Below are positions 1-8,849 of a stretch of 64,000 nt of DNA, piece by piece (the stretch's first letter is position 1; each line of letters starts with the position of its first letter). The stretch is from AWTP1-13 sp963770295 (GTDB taxonomy: Bacteria; Pseudomonadota; Alphaproteobacteria; Rhizobiales; Hyphomicrobiaceae). The notes under the pieces were generated by a model, which saw only the letters and a program-made list of their open reading frames with translations, had not been told where the DNA came from and did no database searches. The stretch spans positions 186,001 through 250,000 of the forward strand of contig CAVYPA010000006.1 in the NCBI GenBank assembly GCA_963770295.1, given 5' to 3'. The position numbers and the translations under genes are program-made.

Positions 1-303
1 TGCATTCGCGGTTGCGTACCCGGATTTATGAACGTTGCTGATAGCATGCTGCGGTGCAGCTAGTTCTGGATAGTTCCCCACCGGCGTTTCCGCCCTGCAG
101 CGGATGAAACGCTGAGTTGATGTGCTGGCGCGTCGCCGGCACAGAGGTCGGTTTTACTTGGTGCAGCAAGCCCGTTTGTTAGTTGGACCCGGGATCCGGA
201 GCACCCCCAATTGTCGCCACGGGCCGGCGAGGGCCCGGGAGCACGCTTTCTAGAGTTCGTTTGACGGGATCCCACGCCGGCGGCGCAGCGGCAGGAGGGG
301 ATG

Positions 304-1548
304 ATGGAAGTTCTGTATCCCACATTGCGCCGGTCTCGACGTGCACAAGGATACGGTCGTGGCCTGCGTTCGGCACATGGTGAACGGTTCGGCACGGTCG
401 CGAGGTCCGCACCTTCAAGACGACAACCAAGGAGCTGCTCGCGCTGTCGGACTGGCTGGCTCGGCGAGGGCTGTACGCCATGTCGCGATGGAGGCGACCG
501 GCGTCTACTGGAAGCCGGTGTGGCATATCTTGAGCGACGGCGATTTCACGCTGGTGCTGGCGAATGCGGCGCATGTCAAGAACGTGCCGGGCCGCAAGAC
601 CGACGTGAAACGATGCCGACCTGGCTCGCCGATCTGCTGGCGCACGGCCTGATCCGGAGCCAGTTTCGTGCCGGACGAGCCAAACCCAGGAAATGCGCAC
701 CTTGCTGCGCACCCGCAAGCAACTGGTGCGCGAGTGCAGGCCGCCATGTCCAGCGCCTGCAAAAGACGCTGGAGGACGCCAACATCAAGCTCGACTCGGT
801 GATCTCCGACATCGTCGGCTTGAGCCGGCCGAAGGATGATCGAAGCGCTGATCGCCGGCGAGAACCGATCCCGCGAGCTGGCGGCTATGGCCATCGGCGG
901 ATCAAAGCCACACCAGACGAATTGGAAGCAGCCTTGCGCGGTCGCGTGACCCGGCACCACCGCTTCCTGTTGCGCCTTCATCTCAGCAGATCGACGCCCT
1001 CAACGCGGCGATCGCTCAAATCGATCAGGAGGTCGACGCCTATGTCGAGCCCTTTCGCACCGCCGTCCGAGCTCCTGACCACCATTCCCGGCATCGACGA
1101 ATTGAGCGCTTGCGTCATCCTGGCCGAGATCGGCCTCGACATGAGCCGCTTTCCGACCGCCGGCCACCTGATCTCCTGGGCCGGCCTGTGCCCGAGAAAC
1201 GACGAGAGCGCCGGCAAGCGCCGATCCACACGGATGCGCAAAGGCGCGCCCTGGCTCAAGACCACCCTCGTGCAATGCGCCTGGGCCGCCGCCCGCAAGA
1301 AGGCCAGCTATCTCCAGGCCCAATTCCACCGCCTGCGCGCGCGCCGCGGCGCCAAGAAGGCAATCGGCGCCGTCGCCGCCTCGATCCTCGACCGCCGTCT
1401 ATCACATGCTGATCAGCGATGGAACCACTATCGGGATCTCGGCCCTAACCACTTCGGTCGGCTTACCAAGGAGCGCCAGATCAATCGCCTCGTCCAACGC
1501 TTGGCTGACCTCGGGTATGCTGTCGAACTCGCTCCCCTACCTAACTAG
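304..1548 (+). pseudogene. IS110-family transposase, frameshifted
   Basis: The start follows a good ribosome site (GGAGGGG at about 295). The first frame is lost almost at once. The DEDD-type N-terminus (GLDVHKDTVVACVR, then VAMEATGVYWKP) is read in the frame opening near 330, a short stretch (FKTTTKELLALSDWLA) in a third frame, and the C-terminal half in the frame running to 1548. That half holds the IS110 transposase-20 signature (TTIPGIDELSACVILAEIG, then FPTAGHLISWAGLCPRND). Total length fits the usual ~400 residues, so the element is nearly full size but has several indels and cannot make one protein. Upstream bases 1-303 hold no gene I can support and may include the element's left end. 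Family assignment is firm. Confidence 0.85.
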
Positions 1549-2033
1549 CACCGTTTGGTTTCTTTGTAGTGAAATTGGGGACTGCCTATAACTATAATTC
1601 AATTAAGTAAAAGTCGGACTGCCGGGGATCGAACCGCCTTGAGCAGCCACGCGATATATAGTACGCGCTCCAATCAAGGCAAGAACCTTGGCGCGCTCCT
1701 CCGCCGTGGTCGGGCTGTGGACATCTTTTGGTCCAAACGCCTCAGGTAACTTGTTTTTCCGCACGCAGTCGGGAAATGCCGCCATCATCATCGACGTCTC
1801 GGGCGATCATCGGTGCCGAATCACCCTTCTGAACCTCAAGCACCGCGGCAAATGGTTCGCTCCGATGCGGCAGTTCGTAGACCGACGTGGTCGCGATTGG
1901 AGCTTTGAGGTCCAGAGTGAGGTCCGTTGCAAGCGCCGCGAGTGCGGCCACGCACGCAATCGGTTGTGGATGATCGGTAGCAAGCTGGTGCCGTGCGATT
2001 GACGGAGAAAGGGCCCGGCTCCAAATCCCGAGC
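1549..2033. other. Gene-poor stretch after IS110 relic
   Basis: I recognise no gene here. A plus-strand reading frame of 104 codons (1688-2002) contains a short Cys motif (CKRRECGH) and could be a remnant of a small zinc-binding protein, but it has no clear ribosome site. A minus-strand frame (1603-1791) is equally unconvincing. Probably IS flank and debris. Confidence 0.35.
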
Positions 2034-2849
2034 ATGAGCCCAGAGCAGCTTGATCTCTTTCGTGACTCCAGGGCCGCCGCGGTGGCACCCTCGGTCGCGC
2101 CCAGTGCACGCTCGACCTTCGACGTGGCAGCGCTTGACGATGATGGGCTCGTCGCGGCGCTCGCCAGCGCCAATCCTACGGACAGCCTCACGTTGGTGGC
2201 CGAGGCCGCTCTTCGCCGACTGGCTGCGGCCGTGCCCCTTCTGCGGAGCCTCAGCCGACGGCACGCGGGATACGGTGCGTCCCGACCGATACCCGAGCAA
2301 ATTGCCGCCTTGAACGCCTTGCACGCCATTGGCACACACGAGGCAACGCTGGCGGTCGCCGAGGCGATCGAACGAGGTTGGGTCGAGGGGCCAGGGCTGG
2401 CGGTGGCCATTCGATGCGCCGGTCGCCTACACGCGCATCTCTTGGCCGAAACGGTTGCTAAGCTGCTGCAACACGCCGACCCCAATGTTCGCGCTTCCGC
2501 CTGCGGCTGCGCCCGCCCCCTGCCCCTGGTCATCGCGTTGCTGGGAGAGCTAATGGCGGATCTGCATCAGCCGGTTGCCGAGGCCGCCGCATGCGCGCTG
2601 GGCCGGTTTGGCCGGGTCGAGGCCCGGCCGATGCTGGCGGCCCTGCTCGAGAAGGCGCCGAGCGAGGAGGTGATCGAGGCCGCGGGTGCAGTCGCCGACG
2701 AGTCTAGCATGGTTCTGCTTGGTCGGATCGCCCGGTCAGGGTCGAAGCTGGCGCCTGCGGCATTGGCGGCCCTCGCTGACCTCGATCACCCTCGCGCGGC
2801 CAAGATCAGAGCCGCCGTTATGTTGTCGGCACGAGCAACCGTGCGTTAG
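2034..2849 (+). CDS. HEAT-repeat protein
   Basis: A 271-residue Ala/Leu-rich protein made of repeated helical pairs. From about residue 90 the pattern repeats every ~30 residues with conserved Ala, Leu and Asp-Pro turns (HADPNVRASACG, LHQPVAEAAACALGRFG, LDHPRAAKIRAAVML). This is the texture of HEAT or PBS-lyase-type repeats, which form a solenoid for protein binding. No signal peptide, membrane segment or catalytic domain is visible. The N-terminal ~45 residues are low complexity. The ribosome site is weak, so the start is uncertain. The partner and role are unknown; no neighbour suggests one. Confidence 0.65.
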   Translation: MSPEQLDLFRDSRAAAVAPSVAPSARSTFDVAALDDDGLVAALASANPTDSLTLVAEAALRRLAAAVPLLRSLSRRHAGYGASRPIPEQIAALNALHAIGTHEATLAVAEAIERGWVEGPGLAVAIRCAGRLHAHLLAETVAKLLQHADPNVRASACGCARPLPLVIALLGELMADLHQPVAEAAACALGRFGRVEARPMLAALLEKAPSEEVIEAAGAVADESSMVLLGRIARSGSKLAPAALAALADLDHPRAAKIRAAVMLSARATVR

Positions 2850-2999
2850 CTATCGCCCTCGGAACAGCGCGGCGAGAAGGATCCAAAATGAATCGTTGAA
2901 ATCACACAAAACGGTCCAGGCCTCGGCGATGCGGAGACTGGCACAAGGGAGAAAGTTGCAGCGGTGCAGCAACTTCGGCAGAAATCGGGGGTACTTCTG

Positions 3000-3530
3000 T
3001 CATGGATGCAGCATCGCCAGATTGGCAACCCCAGAGTTACGCATGATCGGCATTTCGCGGACGCCGGGGGACACTACTTTCAAGGGGGGAGCCTCAGCCA
3101 CGACATGCGTCGGATCGTCAGCGATCGACTGTCGTAGACTAGCGATCGGGAAGCAGCGCACGCCGGTAGGCTTGATTGCTTGCGCGTTGATGACGTGCTC
3201 GCCTTCGATACCCAGCCCAACCAGATCGCCAGGATAGGCAAAACCCATAACTTGGCGCCTGCGGTCGGCCAAAACCTTGTTGAGGGCGATGGCACCGTCG
3301 ATCCGATAGAGATAAGTGACCGCGTCCCCTTCCGCGAATAACAGCTGCTTGGCTTCGCGGCGGAGCACGCCCTGCGTCAACTTTTGCTCAAAGCCGATGT
3401 CAGGCACTTCGGCACGAGGGAGCGAAGAGAGAGCGAGCGGCCATCGGGGATATGTTGGGACAGGATCGACATCGGTCAGCTCCCTACCAATCGTTGATCC
3501 GCCCAACTGACCACGCCCTGTCGCGCCCAT
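3000..3530 (-). pseudogene. Crp/Fnr-family regulator, C-terminal HTH missing
   Basis: Residues ~40-150 match the cyclic-nucleotide-binding-like sensor fold of FixK/FnrN-type regulators: LLFAEGDAVTYLYRIDGAIA, then RRQVMGFAYPGDLVGLG and VRCFPIASLRQSIADDP. Family members are 220-250 residues and end in a winged helix-turn-helix. Here the frame runs off at about residue 148 into unrelated sequence and stops at 176 with no HTH. The product could sense but not bind DNA, so I call it a relic. Cysteines typical of Fnr oxygen sensing are absent from the N-terminus. Sequence below 3000 does not restore an HTH in a way I could recognise. Confidence 0.7.
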
Positions 3531-3950
3531 TCAGAGACAGATTGTATCGGTTTGTAACAAAAACTTGACGCTTGCCGTACCGGTGCTCACTTGGCGATCA
3601 GGTCGTGTACGACAACCAATTACAGCTTCGAGCCAACAGGCTTTGATAGGCGCGACGTTCGTCGTCGTTTTCAAACAATTGAGTCCAAAGAAAGATTTTG
3701 CCGTGCTCAACCGCAGCCTGGAGGTGAGCAGCATGACGCGGGATCAGCCGATGGTTGAGAGCAAATTTCTGCGTAGGCGTCGGTCTTGACCAATGTTCTT
3801 TCGAACGGGATGCCCGGTATGTTCCCATCCTTGCATTCTTCCGCCGACAGTTGAGTTCACCAATCTAGTCCATGTGAAAGTGGGCTCAGGTAGAACGGCC
3901 GAGCTGGTCTTGGGACCGGGCACGGCGCCTAGTTCATACCGTTCGGCCTT
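3531..3950. other. Region between crp-like relic and fic
   Basis: A minus-strand frame (3598-3828, 76 codons) ends in a protein-like stretch (HLQAAVEHGKIFLWTQLFEN, then DDERRAYQSLLA), which may be a small hypothetical gene or the tail of a broken one. I do not recognise the family and see no strong ribosome site. The remainder holds nothing I can name. Confidence 0.3.
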
Positions 3951-4142
3951 CATTTTTCATAGAGATCCCCCATATAAAGGCGTTATTCACATACAGTGCT
4001 GTTGCAAGAGCCCTTTTTCACAAGATAACATGGTTTTTCATGGCGTATGCCCGCGCAGGACGTGAAATTCACAAGGAGTCATGACTTTTCATGCGAGAGC
4101 CCCAGGAGAAGCAATTTTCAGAGCCTGTTACGGTTTTTCGTG
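3951..4142 (+). promoter_or_regulatory. Phased TTTTCAY repeat array before and across the fic start
   Basis: Eight TTTTCAY-like elements on one strand begin near 3954, 3984, 4015, 4035, 4066, 4086, 4115 and 4135. Gaps are about 30, 31, 20, 31, 20, 29 and 20 bp, close to whole helical turns. The last six form three pairs with a 49-51 bp period. The second member of each pair sits in a partial palindrome: CATGGTTTTTCATG (4029-4042), CATGACTTTTCATG (4080-4093) and TACGGTTTTTCGTG (4129-4142). The array ends inside the first codons of fic, which suggests an operator for autoregulation. This is inferred from pattern only; no binding protein is identified. Confidence 0.45.
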
Positions 4143-5653
4143 AGAGGCGGCTTCCCGAGCAGGCTAGGCCTGCTGGGTATGCCGCTCTCATCGATGCGTA
4201 CAACCTTTCTGTGCCGCTTCCCCTGACGCTGTCCGCGATTGGAAAGCGCCATAGGGTCTTCAACCAGGACGGCTGGCGCATTCTGACCCCCCGGCATGAG
4301 CCTCATGCCAGTCTCGAAGGCCACCTCACCTTTGCCCTCAAGCACGAAGGGCTTGATCTGGCCGTCCTAAAGCGACTCTTCCTTGCTGTCGAACCGGCTG
4401 CAATCGAGGGCTTGGTCCGCGCCACGCCGACCGGAACGTATGCGCGCCGGGTCTGGTTTTTGTACGAATGGCTCACCGGAAAGACCCTCAATCTACCGGC
4501 GCTCGATAAGGGCTCATACACGCTCGCTGTCGATCCCAAGCTTCAATGGGCCATTGAAGGCACCAACTCCCCGCGCCACCGTGTCAGGAACAATCTCCCG
4601 GGCACACCTGAATTCTGCCCGCTCGTTTTTCGCACCGAGAAGCTCGAGGCCTTCTTTGCCGCCAACCTCACGGAGCGCGCCCGTGCTGTCGTCGCCGGCG
4701 TGCCGCGCGACTTGCTGGCGCGCACTGCCGCGTTCTTGCTGCTCAAGGATTCCAAGTCCAGCTACGTAATTGAAGGAGAGGACCCGCCACAGGACAGAAT
4801 TCAAAGATGGGGACGCGCCATCGGCGAAGCGGGGCGCCAGCCACTCGACCTCGATGAACTTTTGCGTCTGCAAAGGATCGTCATTGGCGATGCCCGCTTT
4901 GTGAGGCTTGGGCTTCGGGACGAGGGCGGTTTCGTCGGAGAGCACGACCGTGTTACCGGGGCTCCCCTGCCCGACCATATCAGCGCGCGCCCCGAAGACC
5001 TTCCCTCGCTTGCGAACGGGATGATCGCCTTCGATCGAACGATCACGCCAGGCATGGACGCCGTCATCGCGGCTGCCGCGCTTGCCTTCGGATTCGTCTA
5101 CGTCCACCCCTTCGCAGATGGCAACGGCCGCATTCACCGCTACCTCATCCATCACGTTCTTGCCCGGCGGGGCTTCAATCCGGCTGGCGTCGTGTTCCCG
5201 GTTTCCGCAGCGATCTTGGAGCGGATCGAAGAATACAGGCGCGTGCTCGAGAGCTACTCCGACCGTCTCCTGCCCGTTGTGCCATGGGAGCCCACGGACC
5301 GCGGCAGTGTGAGAGTGACAGGCGATACCGCCGACTTCTATCGGTTCTTTGACGCGACCCCGCACGCTGAGTTTCTTTATGCCTGCGTCCAGCAAACCAT
5401 CGAGCAAGATCTGCCAAGTGAAGCGCTCTTCCTGCGGCGTTACGATCAGTTCCGCGGTGCGACGGGTGCACTCGTCGACATGCCCGATCAGACTATTGAT
5501 CTCCTGTTTCGTATGCTGCGGCAGAATGACGGCCGCTTTTCAAGGCGCGCGCGGCAGCGCGAGTTCGCGCAGCTTACCGACGCGGAGGCGCAACGGATCG
5601 AACAAATCTTCGGCGAGACTTTCGAGCAGCCCAATGCGAACTCCGCTGCATAA
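4091..5653 (+). CDS. Fic-family protein adenylyltransferase
   Basis: A 520-residue Fic/DOC enzyme. The core motif HPFADGNGRIHR starts at His339 and has every residue needed to transfer AMP from ATP to a target hydroxyl: catalytic His, Asp/Asn for phosphate and metal, and Arg. Ahead of it, Ser224-Y-V-I-Glu228-Gly229 matches the (S/T)xxxE(G/N) inhibitory helix, placing the enzyme in the class with an intramolecular inhibitor N-terminal to the Fic fold. The ~200-residue N-terminal region and C-terminal ~100 residues are typical of stand-alone bacterial Fic proteins. No secretion signal is seen. An AAGGAG lies 12 bases before the chosen ATG. An ATG at 4081 is closer to it but opens only a 20-codon frame. 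The repeat array overlaps the start. Targets are unknown; no antitoxin gene is adjacent. Confidence 0.9.
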   Translation: MREPQEKQFSEPVTVFRERRLPEQARPAGYAALIDAYNLSVPLPLTLSAIGKRHRVFNQDGWRILTPRHEPHASLEGHLTFALKHEGLDLAVLKRLFLAVEPAAIEGLVRATPTGTYARRVWFLYEWLTGKTLNLPALDKGSYTLAVDPKLQWAIEGTNSPRHRVRNNLPGTPEFCPLVFRTEKLEAFFAANLTERARAVVAGVPRDLLARTAAFLLLKDSKSSYVIEGEDPPQDRIQRWGRAIGEAGRQPLDLDELLRLQRIVIGDARFVRLGLRDEGGFVGEHDRVTGAPLPDHISARPEDLPSLANGMIAFDRTITPGMDAVIAAAALAFGFVYVHPFADGNGRIHRYLIHHVLARRGFNPAGVVFPVSAAILERIEEYRRVLESYSDRLLPVVPWEPTDRGSVRVTGDTADFYRFFDATPHAEFLYACVQQTIEQDLPSEALFLRRYDQFRGATGALVDMPDQTIDLLFRMLRQNDGRFSRRARQREFAQLTDAEAQRIEQIFGETFEQPNANSAA

Positions 5654-5939
5654 GGAATTGCATTGTGGATGATGGAGCAACCAAGTTGACCGGGCCGGCC
5701 ATTCGATCGCTGAGGATCAATATTTCCAAGGCATCCGGCGGCTCATGTGGAACCCGCCTACTTGCCTCAACTTGAACGTCGGGCCAGGAGATTCCTGCAA
5801 GTCTCCTGTGCTATTGCGCTCTTGTTCTCGCCAGCGCCATTGGCATCACCGAATTCGACTACTTCAACCGCGTAACCGCGACGGGCTTCCTGATCGAAGC
5901 CGTCCTTGCCATAGGCGACGAGAGCATTCTCAAGGCAGA
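5654..5939. other. Unresolved debris after fic
   Basis: Several short plus-strand frames overlap here. One has a hydrophobic run in the frame passing 5810-5840 followed by an acidic stretch ending at a stop near 5970. None has a credible start or recognisable family, so I read it as gene debris contiguous with the scrambled region that follows. Confidence 0.3.
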
Positions 5940-6220
5940 CAAATTTCCGTTGCCGCCCGTGCAGGGATGACCAGGGCAGACGTGTCTATGTTCTCGTCAA
6001 CAAAGCTGGATGCGCCCAACTCGAGAGCGGTCGCGACATTGCCGCGTTTGGTTGAGTCTCCCACTACCACTACAGGCGCGTCCGGGAAGCTCGCCTTCGA
6101 CCCTAGCCTCCCGCTGGCTTCTTCCTCCCGCACCGTGCCTACAAAGCGGATGCCCTTTCGGGGCACGATCTTGATCAGCAGAATATCCGGCGCCGGCGAG
6201 CAGGTCCCGGCCCTTCATCG
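5940..6220 (-). pseudogene. Response-regulator receiver fragment
   Basis: Read on the minus strand, about 80 residues resemble the second half of a NarL/LuxR-type receiver domain: PDILLIKIVPRKGIRFVG, then FPDAPVVVVGDST, ALELGASSFVDENID. The switch Thr/Ser region and the end of the domain are recognisable, but the phospho-acceptor half and the HTH are absent. A piece of a response regulator stranded among other fragments; not functional. Confidence 0.5.
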
Positions 6221-6235
6221 GTGTTCGAGACAGTA

Positions 6236-6335
6236 GCCATCTCGCCGAAGACCCAAGCGCGACGGGCGTTACCGAGGACATCATCACCGAGCTGTCACGC
6301 TTCTCCGATTTGTTGGTCATCGCCCGGTGGCAATC
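6236..6335 (+). pseudogene. Adenylate cyclase TolB-like segment, plus-strand half
   Basis: The peptide TEDIITELSRFSDLLVIAR is a hallmark of the TolB-like region between the cyclase catalytic domain and the TPRs in rhizobial class III adenylate cyclases. It ends at VIAR exactly where family members continue with NSSF. That continuation lies on the opposite strand at 6364-6537, implying an inversion inside the ancestral gene or insertion of two separate pieces. Confidence 0.55.
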
Positions 6336-6363
6336 GCATGACGCTCCACGAGTTGTCGACCGA

Positions 6364-6537
6364 TCATGACCTGATCAACCGAGCTGGCCGAGCGGCGTCG
6401 ACAAGCTGGGCGCTCATGCGGACGCGATCACCGGCCCGGCGAATACTGCCCTCGAGTATGTAACGCACCCCAAGCTCCCGCCCCACCTGCCGTACATCGA
6501 TGGACTTGCCTTTGTACTGAAAGCTCGAGTTACGGCT
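6364..6537 (-). pseudogene. Adenylate cyclase TolB-like segment, minus-strand half
   Basis: RNSSFQYKGKSIDVRQVG then RELGVRYILEGSIRRAG and RVRMSAQLVDA are the direct continuation of the cyclase TolB-like segment found on the other strand at 6236-6335. The frame stops soon after QLVDA. No catalytic cyclase domain is present nearby. A TPR tail of the same family appears far away at 62661-63310. Confidence 0.6.
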
Positions 6538-6554
6538 CGGTATCCATCCGGCCG

Positions 6555-6761
6555 ACGAGCTGGTCTGCTGACTTGGATGCTTTCGCCTGGCGAGCTCAAT
6601 GGCGATATCGCGCGCACTCTCTCCGCCACGCCGAGGTACACGGCATAGATCAGTGGAAAGGCTACCGTGGCAATGATTTGGAAAAGGGGATGCCATTCGC
6701 CAGCCTTGCGGCGCACGATAATGGCGGCCTCCGGTACAATATGGCCGTCGATGAGGACGCG
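6555..6761 (-). pseudogene. Acyl-CoA dehydrogenase-like fragment
   Basis: About 65 residues resemble an internal piece of an acyl-CoA dehydrogenase: AAIIVRRKAGEWHPLFQI, then VAFPLIYAVYLGVAE and, after a frame change near 6610, ARDIAIELARRKH. It is fused in frame upstream to a serine-hydrolase N-terminus and runs downstream into a cyclase fragment. No flavin-binding or catalytic part remains. Confidence 0.5.
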
Positions 6762-6775
6762 GCCGATCGCACCAA

Positions 6776-7037
6776 CGCCGCGCGCCTCATCCTCGCCTTC
6801 AAAATAGCGCTCCAGCACCAGTCGGTTTCCGCGCAGCACCACGAGCCCGTGCTGGTTCCAGACGCGCTTGTCGGCCACCGCTTTGTCTAGTCGAGCTCCC
6901 AGGTCAGGTGCAAAGCCAGCATCCACCTAAGCAATTGTAGAGAATGTGTCCGCCGCTGACGATCCGGCAGAGTGCGCCACGATGGCGGCTCCGACTCCCA
7001 ATAGCATCCGGCGCCGGCTGGGCTTTTTCGTTATCAT
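6776..7037 (-). pseudogene. Beta-lactamase-like serine hydrolase N-terminus with in-frame stop
   Basis: The start at 7037 has a strong ribosome site (GGGGAGG) and encodes a twin-arginine-type leader (KKPSRRRMLLGVGAA) for export. At 6927-6929 an in-frame TAG interrupts the protein. The frame then resumes without a shift as DAGFAPDLGARLDKAVADK, LVVLRGNRLVLERYFEGED, the conserved opening of class C beta-lactamase-like serine hydrolases. The likely change is CAG to TAG. After ~50 residues it switches to acyl-CoA dehydrogenase sequence, so the catalytic SxxK is lost. It begins 13 bases downstream of the methyltransferase-like gene at 7051. Confidence 0.6.
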
Positions 7038-7050
7038 TGCACGCCTCCCC

Positions 7051-7740
7051 TTAGATTACTCGACGTGATTGGAATCCCAACGACGTTGCGGCGGCCGTCA
7101 TATCACTCGCTCCATTGTCTTGCTTCGCTGCCACGATCAGGGCGTTTCGCCCTTTTCGCGGAGCTTCCATACAAATCCACACGGTTAGGTTCTCGCACCG
7201 AAGCCGGGCAGCGATACGCTCCAACGAGTTCTCCTCGACCCACTTTGTGGCGATATTGATGGCGATCCTGCCACTCTCCGCAAGGCGCTGACGCAGAAGG
7301 ATGCAGGTCGGCATGTCCAGGACCGCCTCGTAATCGAAGTCGGGTCCACCGACATCGACGCCAATCGCACCGTAAATTCCAGGTGTACTCTCCAGGAACG
7401 TCGCCATATCCGCGCTGACGCAGACAACTCCGCCGGGCATCCAGAAGTAGCGACGCGCAATCTCGAAACTGATGGCGTTATCGTCAACAACCGTCACGCG
7501 ACAACCACAGCGGTATAGCTCTGTGGCAAGCGCACCGCCACCGCAGCCGAACAGCGCAATGTCGGACGCATTTTGAAGAAGTCGCCCCATTAGCCGCACA
7601 TAGTCAAGGCCGGCAGATCCGCCGGGAAGAACGTAGCTTTGCTTGACTCCCTCCTCGAGATATAGGCGCGCGCCAGTCGTTCGCTCTTGCACGACAGTAA
7701 TCTTGCCGTGAAGTCCGTCGAACCGGTCGAGAATCTCCAT
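7051..7740 (-). CDS. Spermidine-synthase-like protein (SAM-type fold)
   Basis: The body matches the spermine/spermidine synthase family: an N-terminal beta region (KITVVQERTTGARLYLEEG), a nucleotide-binding glycine loop (IALFGCGGGALATELYRCG), an acidic residue ending beta-2 (VTVVDDNAISFEIARRYF), then VDVGGPDFDYEA and a C-terminal fold. Such proteins use decarboxylated SAM or SAM; the substrate cannot be read from sequence. The ATG at 7740 is preferred because conservation starts there and a GGAG precedes it. An in-frame start at 7881 would add 47 unconserved residues. Divergent from the gene at 8019. Confidence 0.65.
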   Translation of the reverse strand: MEILDRFDGLHGKITVVQERTTGARLYLEEGVKQSYVLPGGSAGLDYVRLMGRLLQNASDIALFGCGGGALATELYRCGCRVTVVDDNAISFEIARRYFWMPGGVVCVSADMATFLESTPGIYGAIGVDVGGPDFDYEAVLDMPTCILLRQRLAESGRIAINIATKWVEENSLERIAARLRCENLTVWICMEAPRKGRNALIVAAKQDNGASDMTAAATSLGFQSRRVI

Positions 7741-8018
7741 GGCTGTTCCATCTCCAAAACCTGGCTCAGAACCAATGCCCACCCGCGCTACCGGGGGCAC
7801 GCTATCAAAATCGCGAGGCGGCTGGAGCAGCCGAACTGGTCGCCTAGACGGGCAGCATTCCCAATATTTGGCGGAGAGCAAGTCTTTAGACGGTCGGCTC
7901 TTGCTCTATCACTTGGCGCCGGACCAAATCTCTCATCCGGCCAGAAGGTCGCTCTAGCTCGACATTGACGCCCGTTGGCCTTTCAACCGAGGCCGGTGCA
8001 TGCTAAGCGACGCTGGCC

Positions 8019-8525
8019 ATGCCGGACACAGACGCCCCGATCCTGGACTTCGAGCGAGGCCCGCCGTCCGGCGATCTTGAGGTGACATCCTCGCCTTTCT
8101 GGCTGACCAAGAGTCTCCAGGCCATGTCGCGGGACGAGTGGGAGTCACTCTGCGATGGTTGCGGCCAATGCTGTCTGCTCAAGGTCGAGGACGAAGATAC
8201 CGGGAAGATTTTCCTAACGGAACTCTGTTGTCGCTTGCTTGACTTGCGCACCTGCCGCTGCCGCGACTACGGGAACCGACACGCGAGTGTTCCAGACTGC
8301 ATTGTGATCAGCCCTAACAACACGATGGAGCTCTCATGGCTGCCGGATACCTGTGCATACAAGCGGATCGCGAACGGGCACGGATTGGCGTGGTGGCACC
8401 CTTTGGTGTCGGGCGACCGCAATACCGTCCATCAGGCGGGGATATCGGTGCGCGGCTGGACACGCAGCGAAGCGGGCGTGCGGCCAAGCGCGATAGCCAA
8501 ATACATTGTGGGCGAGGCGGGGTGA
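8019..8525 (+). CDS. YcgN-like cysteine cluster protein (UPF0260)
   Basis: A 168-residue protein with the diagnostic pattern MSRDEWESLCDGCGQCCL (residues ~36-52), then a second group (CCRLLDLRTCRCRDY), DCIVISP, and LPDTCAYKRIA. The conserved cysteines probably bind a metal, as proposed for the CxxCxxCC superfamily. Length and spacing match UPF0260 proteins, with an N-terminal extension of ~25 residues. Cytosolic; exact role unknown. The C-terminal WWHPLVSGD followed by VRGWTRSE is also typical. Intact and divergent from the spermidine-synthase-like gene. Confidence 0.85.
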   Translation: MPDTDAPILDFERGPPSGDLEVTSSPFWLTKSLQAMSRDEWESLCDGCGQCCLLKVEDEDTGKIFLTELCCRLLDLRTCRCRDYGNRHASVPDCIVISPNNTMELSWLPDTCAYKRIANGHGLAWWHPLVSGDRNTVHQAGISVRGWTRSEAGVRPSAIAKYIVGEAG

Positions 8526-8849
8526 GTGTGCGCCCTGCTGTGCCTGGCCGATGCATCCTCTGACCCAGATGGTCACCACGCCACATCAAGTGGTTTGATG
8601 TAGGCCCCCGGGTGGGTTCCGGACAGCGCGTTCACCTTGCCCGGTCCACGGAGGATGCCGCGCCCACGGCAAAAGTTCAGCCGATTTCGGACATGCATGC
8701 AGCTGCGCCCGATGGGTTCGGACCACCGCAAGTCGATGTCTGCAAATGTATACCCGTGTCGATTATGAGCGGATCGGCAGTCTGAGAGACCTGTCGGTGG
8801 CGCACTAATCCAACAGCTTCCGTTCGCCGACCGACGCTTGGTGCCAAAG
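8526..8849. other. Intergenic region beside group II intron 3' end
   Basis: No gene recognised. A short perfect inverted repeat (ACATCAA/TTGATGT, 8584-8602) lies 58 bases after the YcgN-like stop but lacks a T-tract, so I do not call a terminator. Sequence up to 8849 is the apparent 3' flank of the intron. Confidence 0.35.

Noticed and set aside
1619..1642. T-arm-like sequence on the minus strand (GGTTCGATCCCCGGC)
   Set aside because: The stem pairs poorly around the TTCGATC loop and no acceptor, D-arm or anticodon arm fits upstream. Not a tRNA; at most a chance match or short att-like remnant.
4514..5407. Long antisense frame inside fic
   Set aside because: It mirrors the fic coding frame and has no recognisable protein content.
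8584..8602. Perfect inverted repeat ACATCAA/TTGATGT after the YcgN-like gene
   Set aside because: The short stem is not followed by a T-tract on either strand, so I do not call a terminator.
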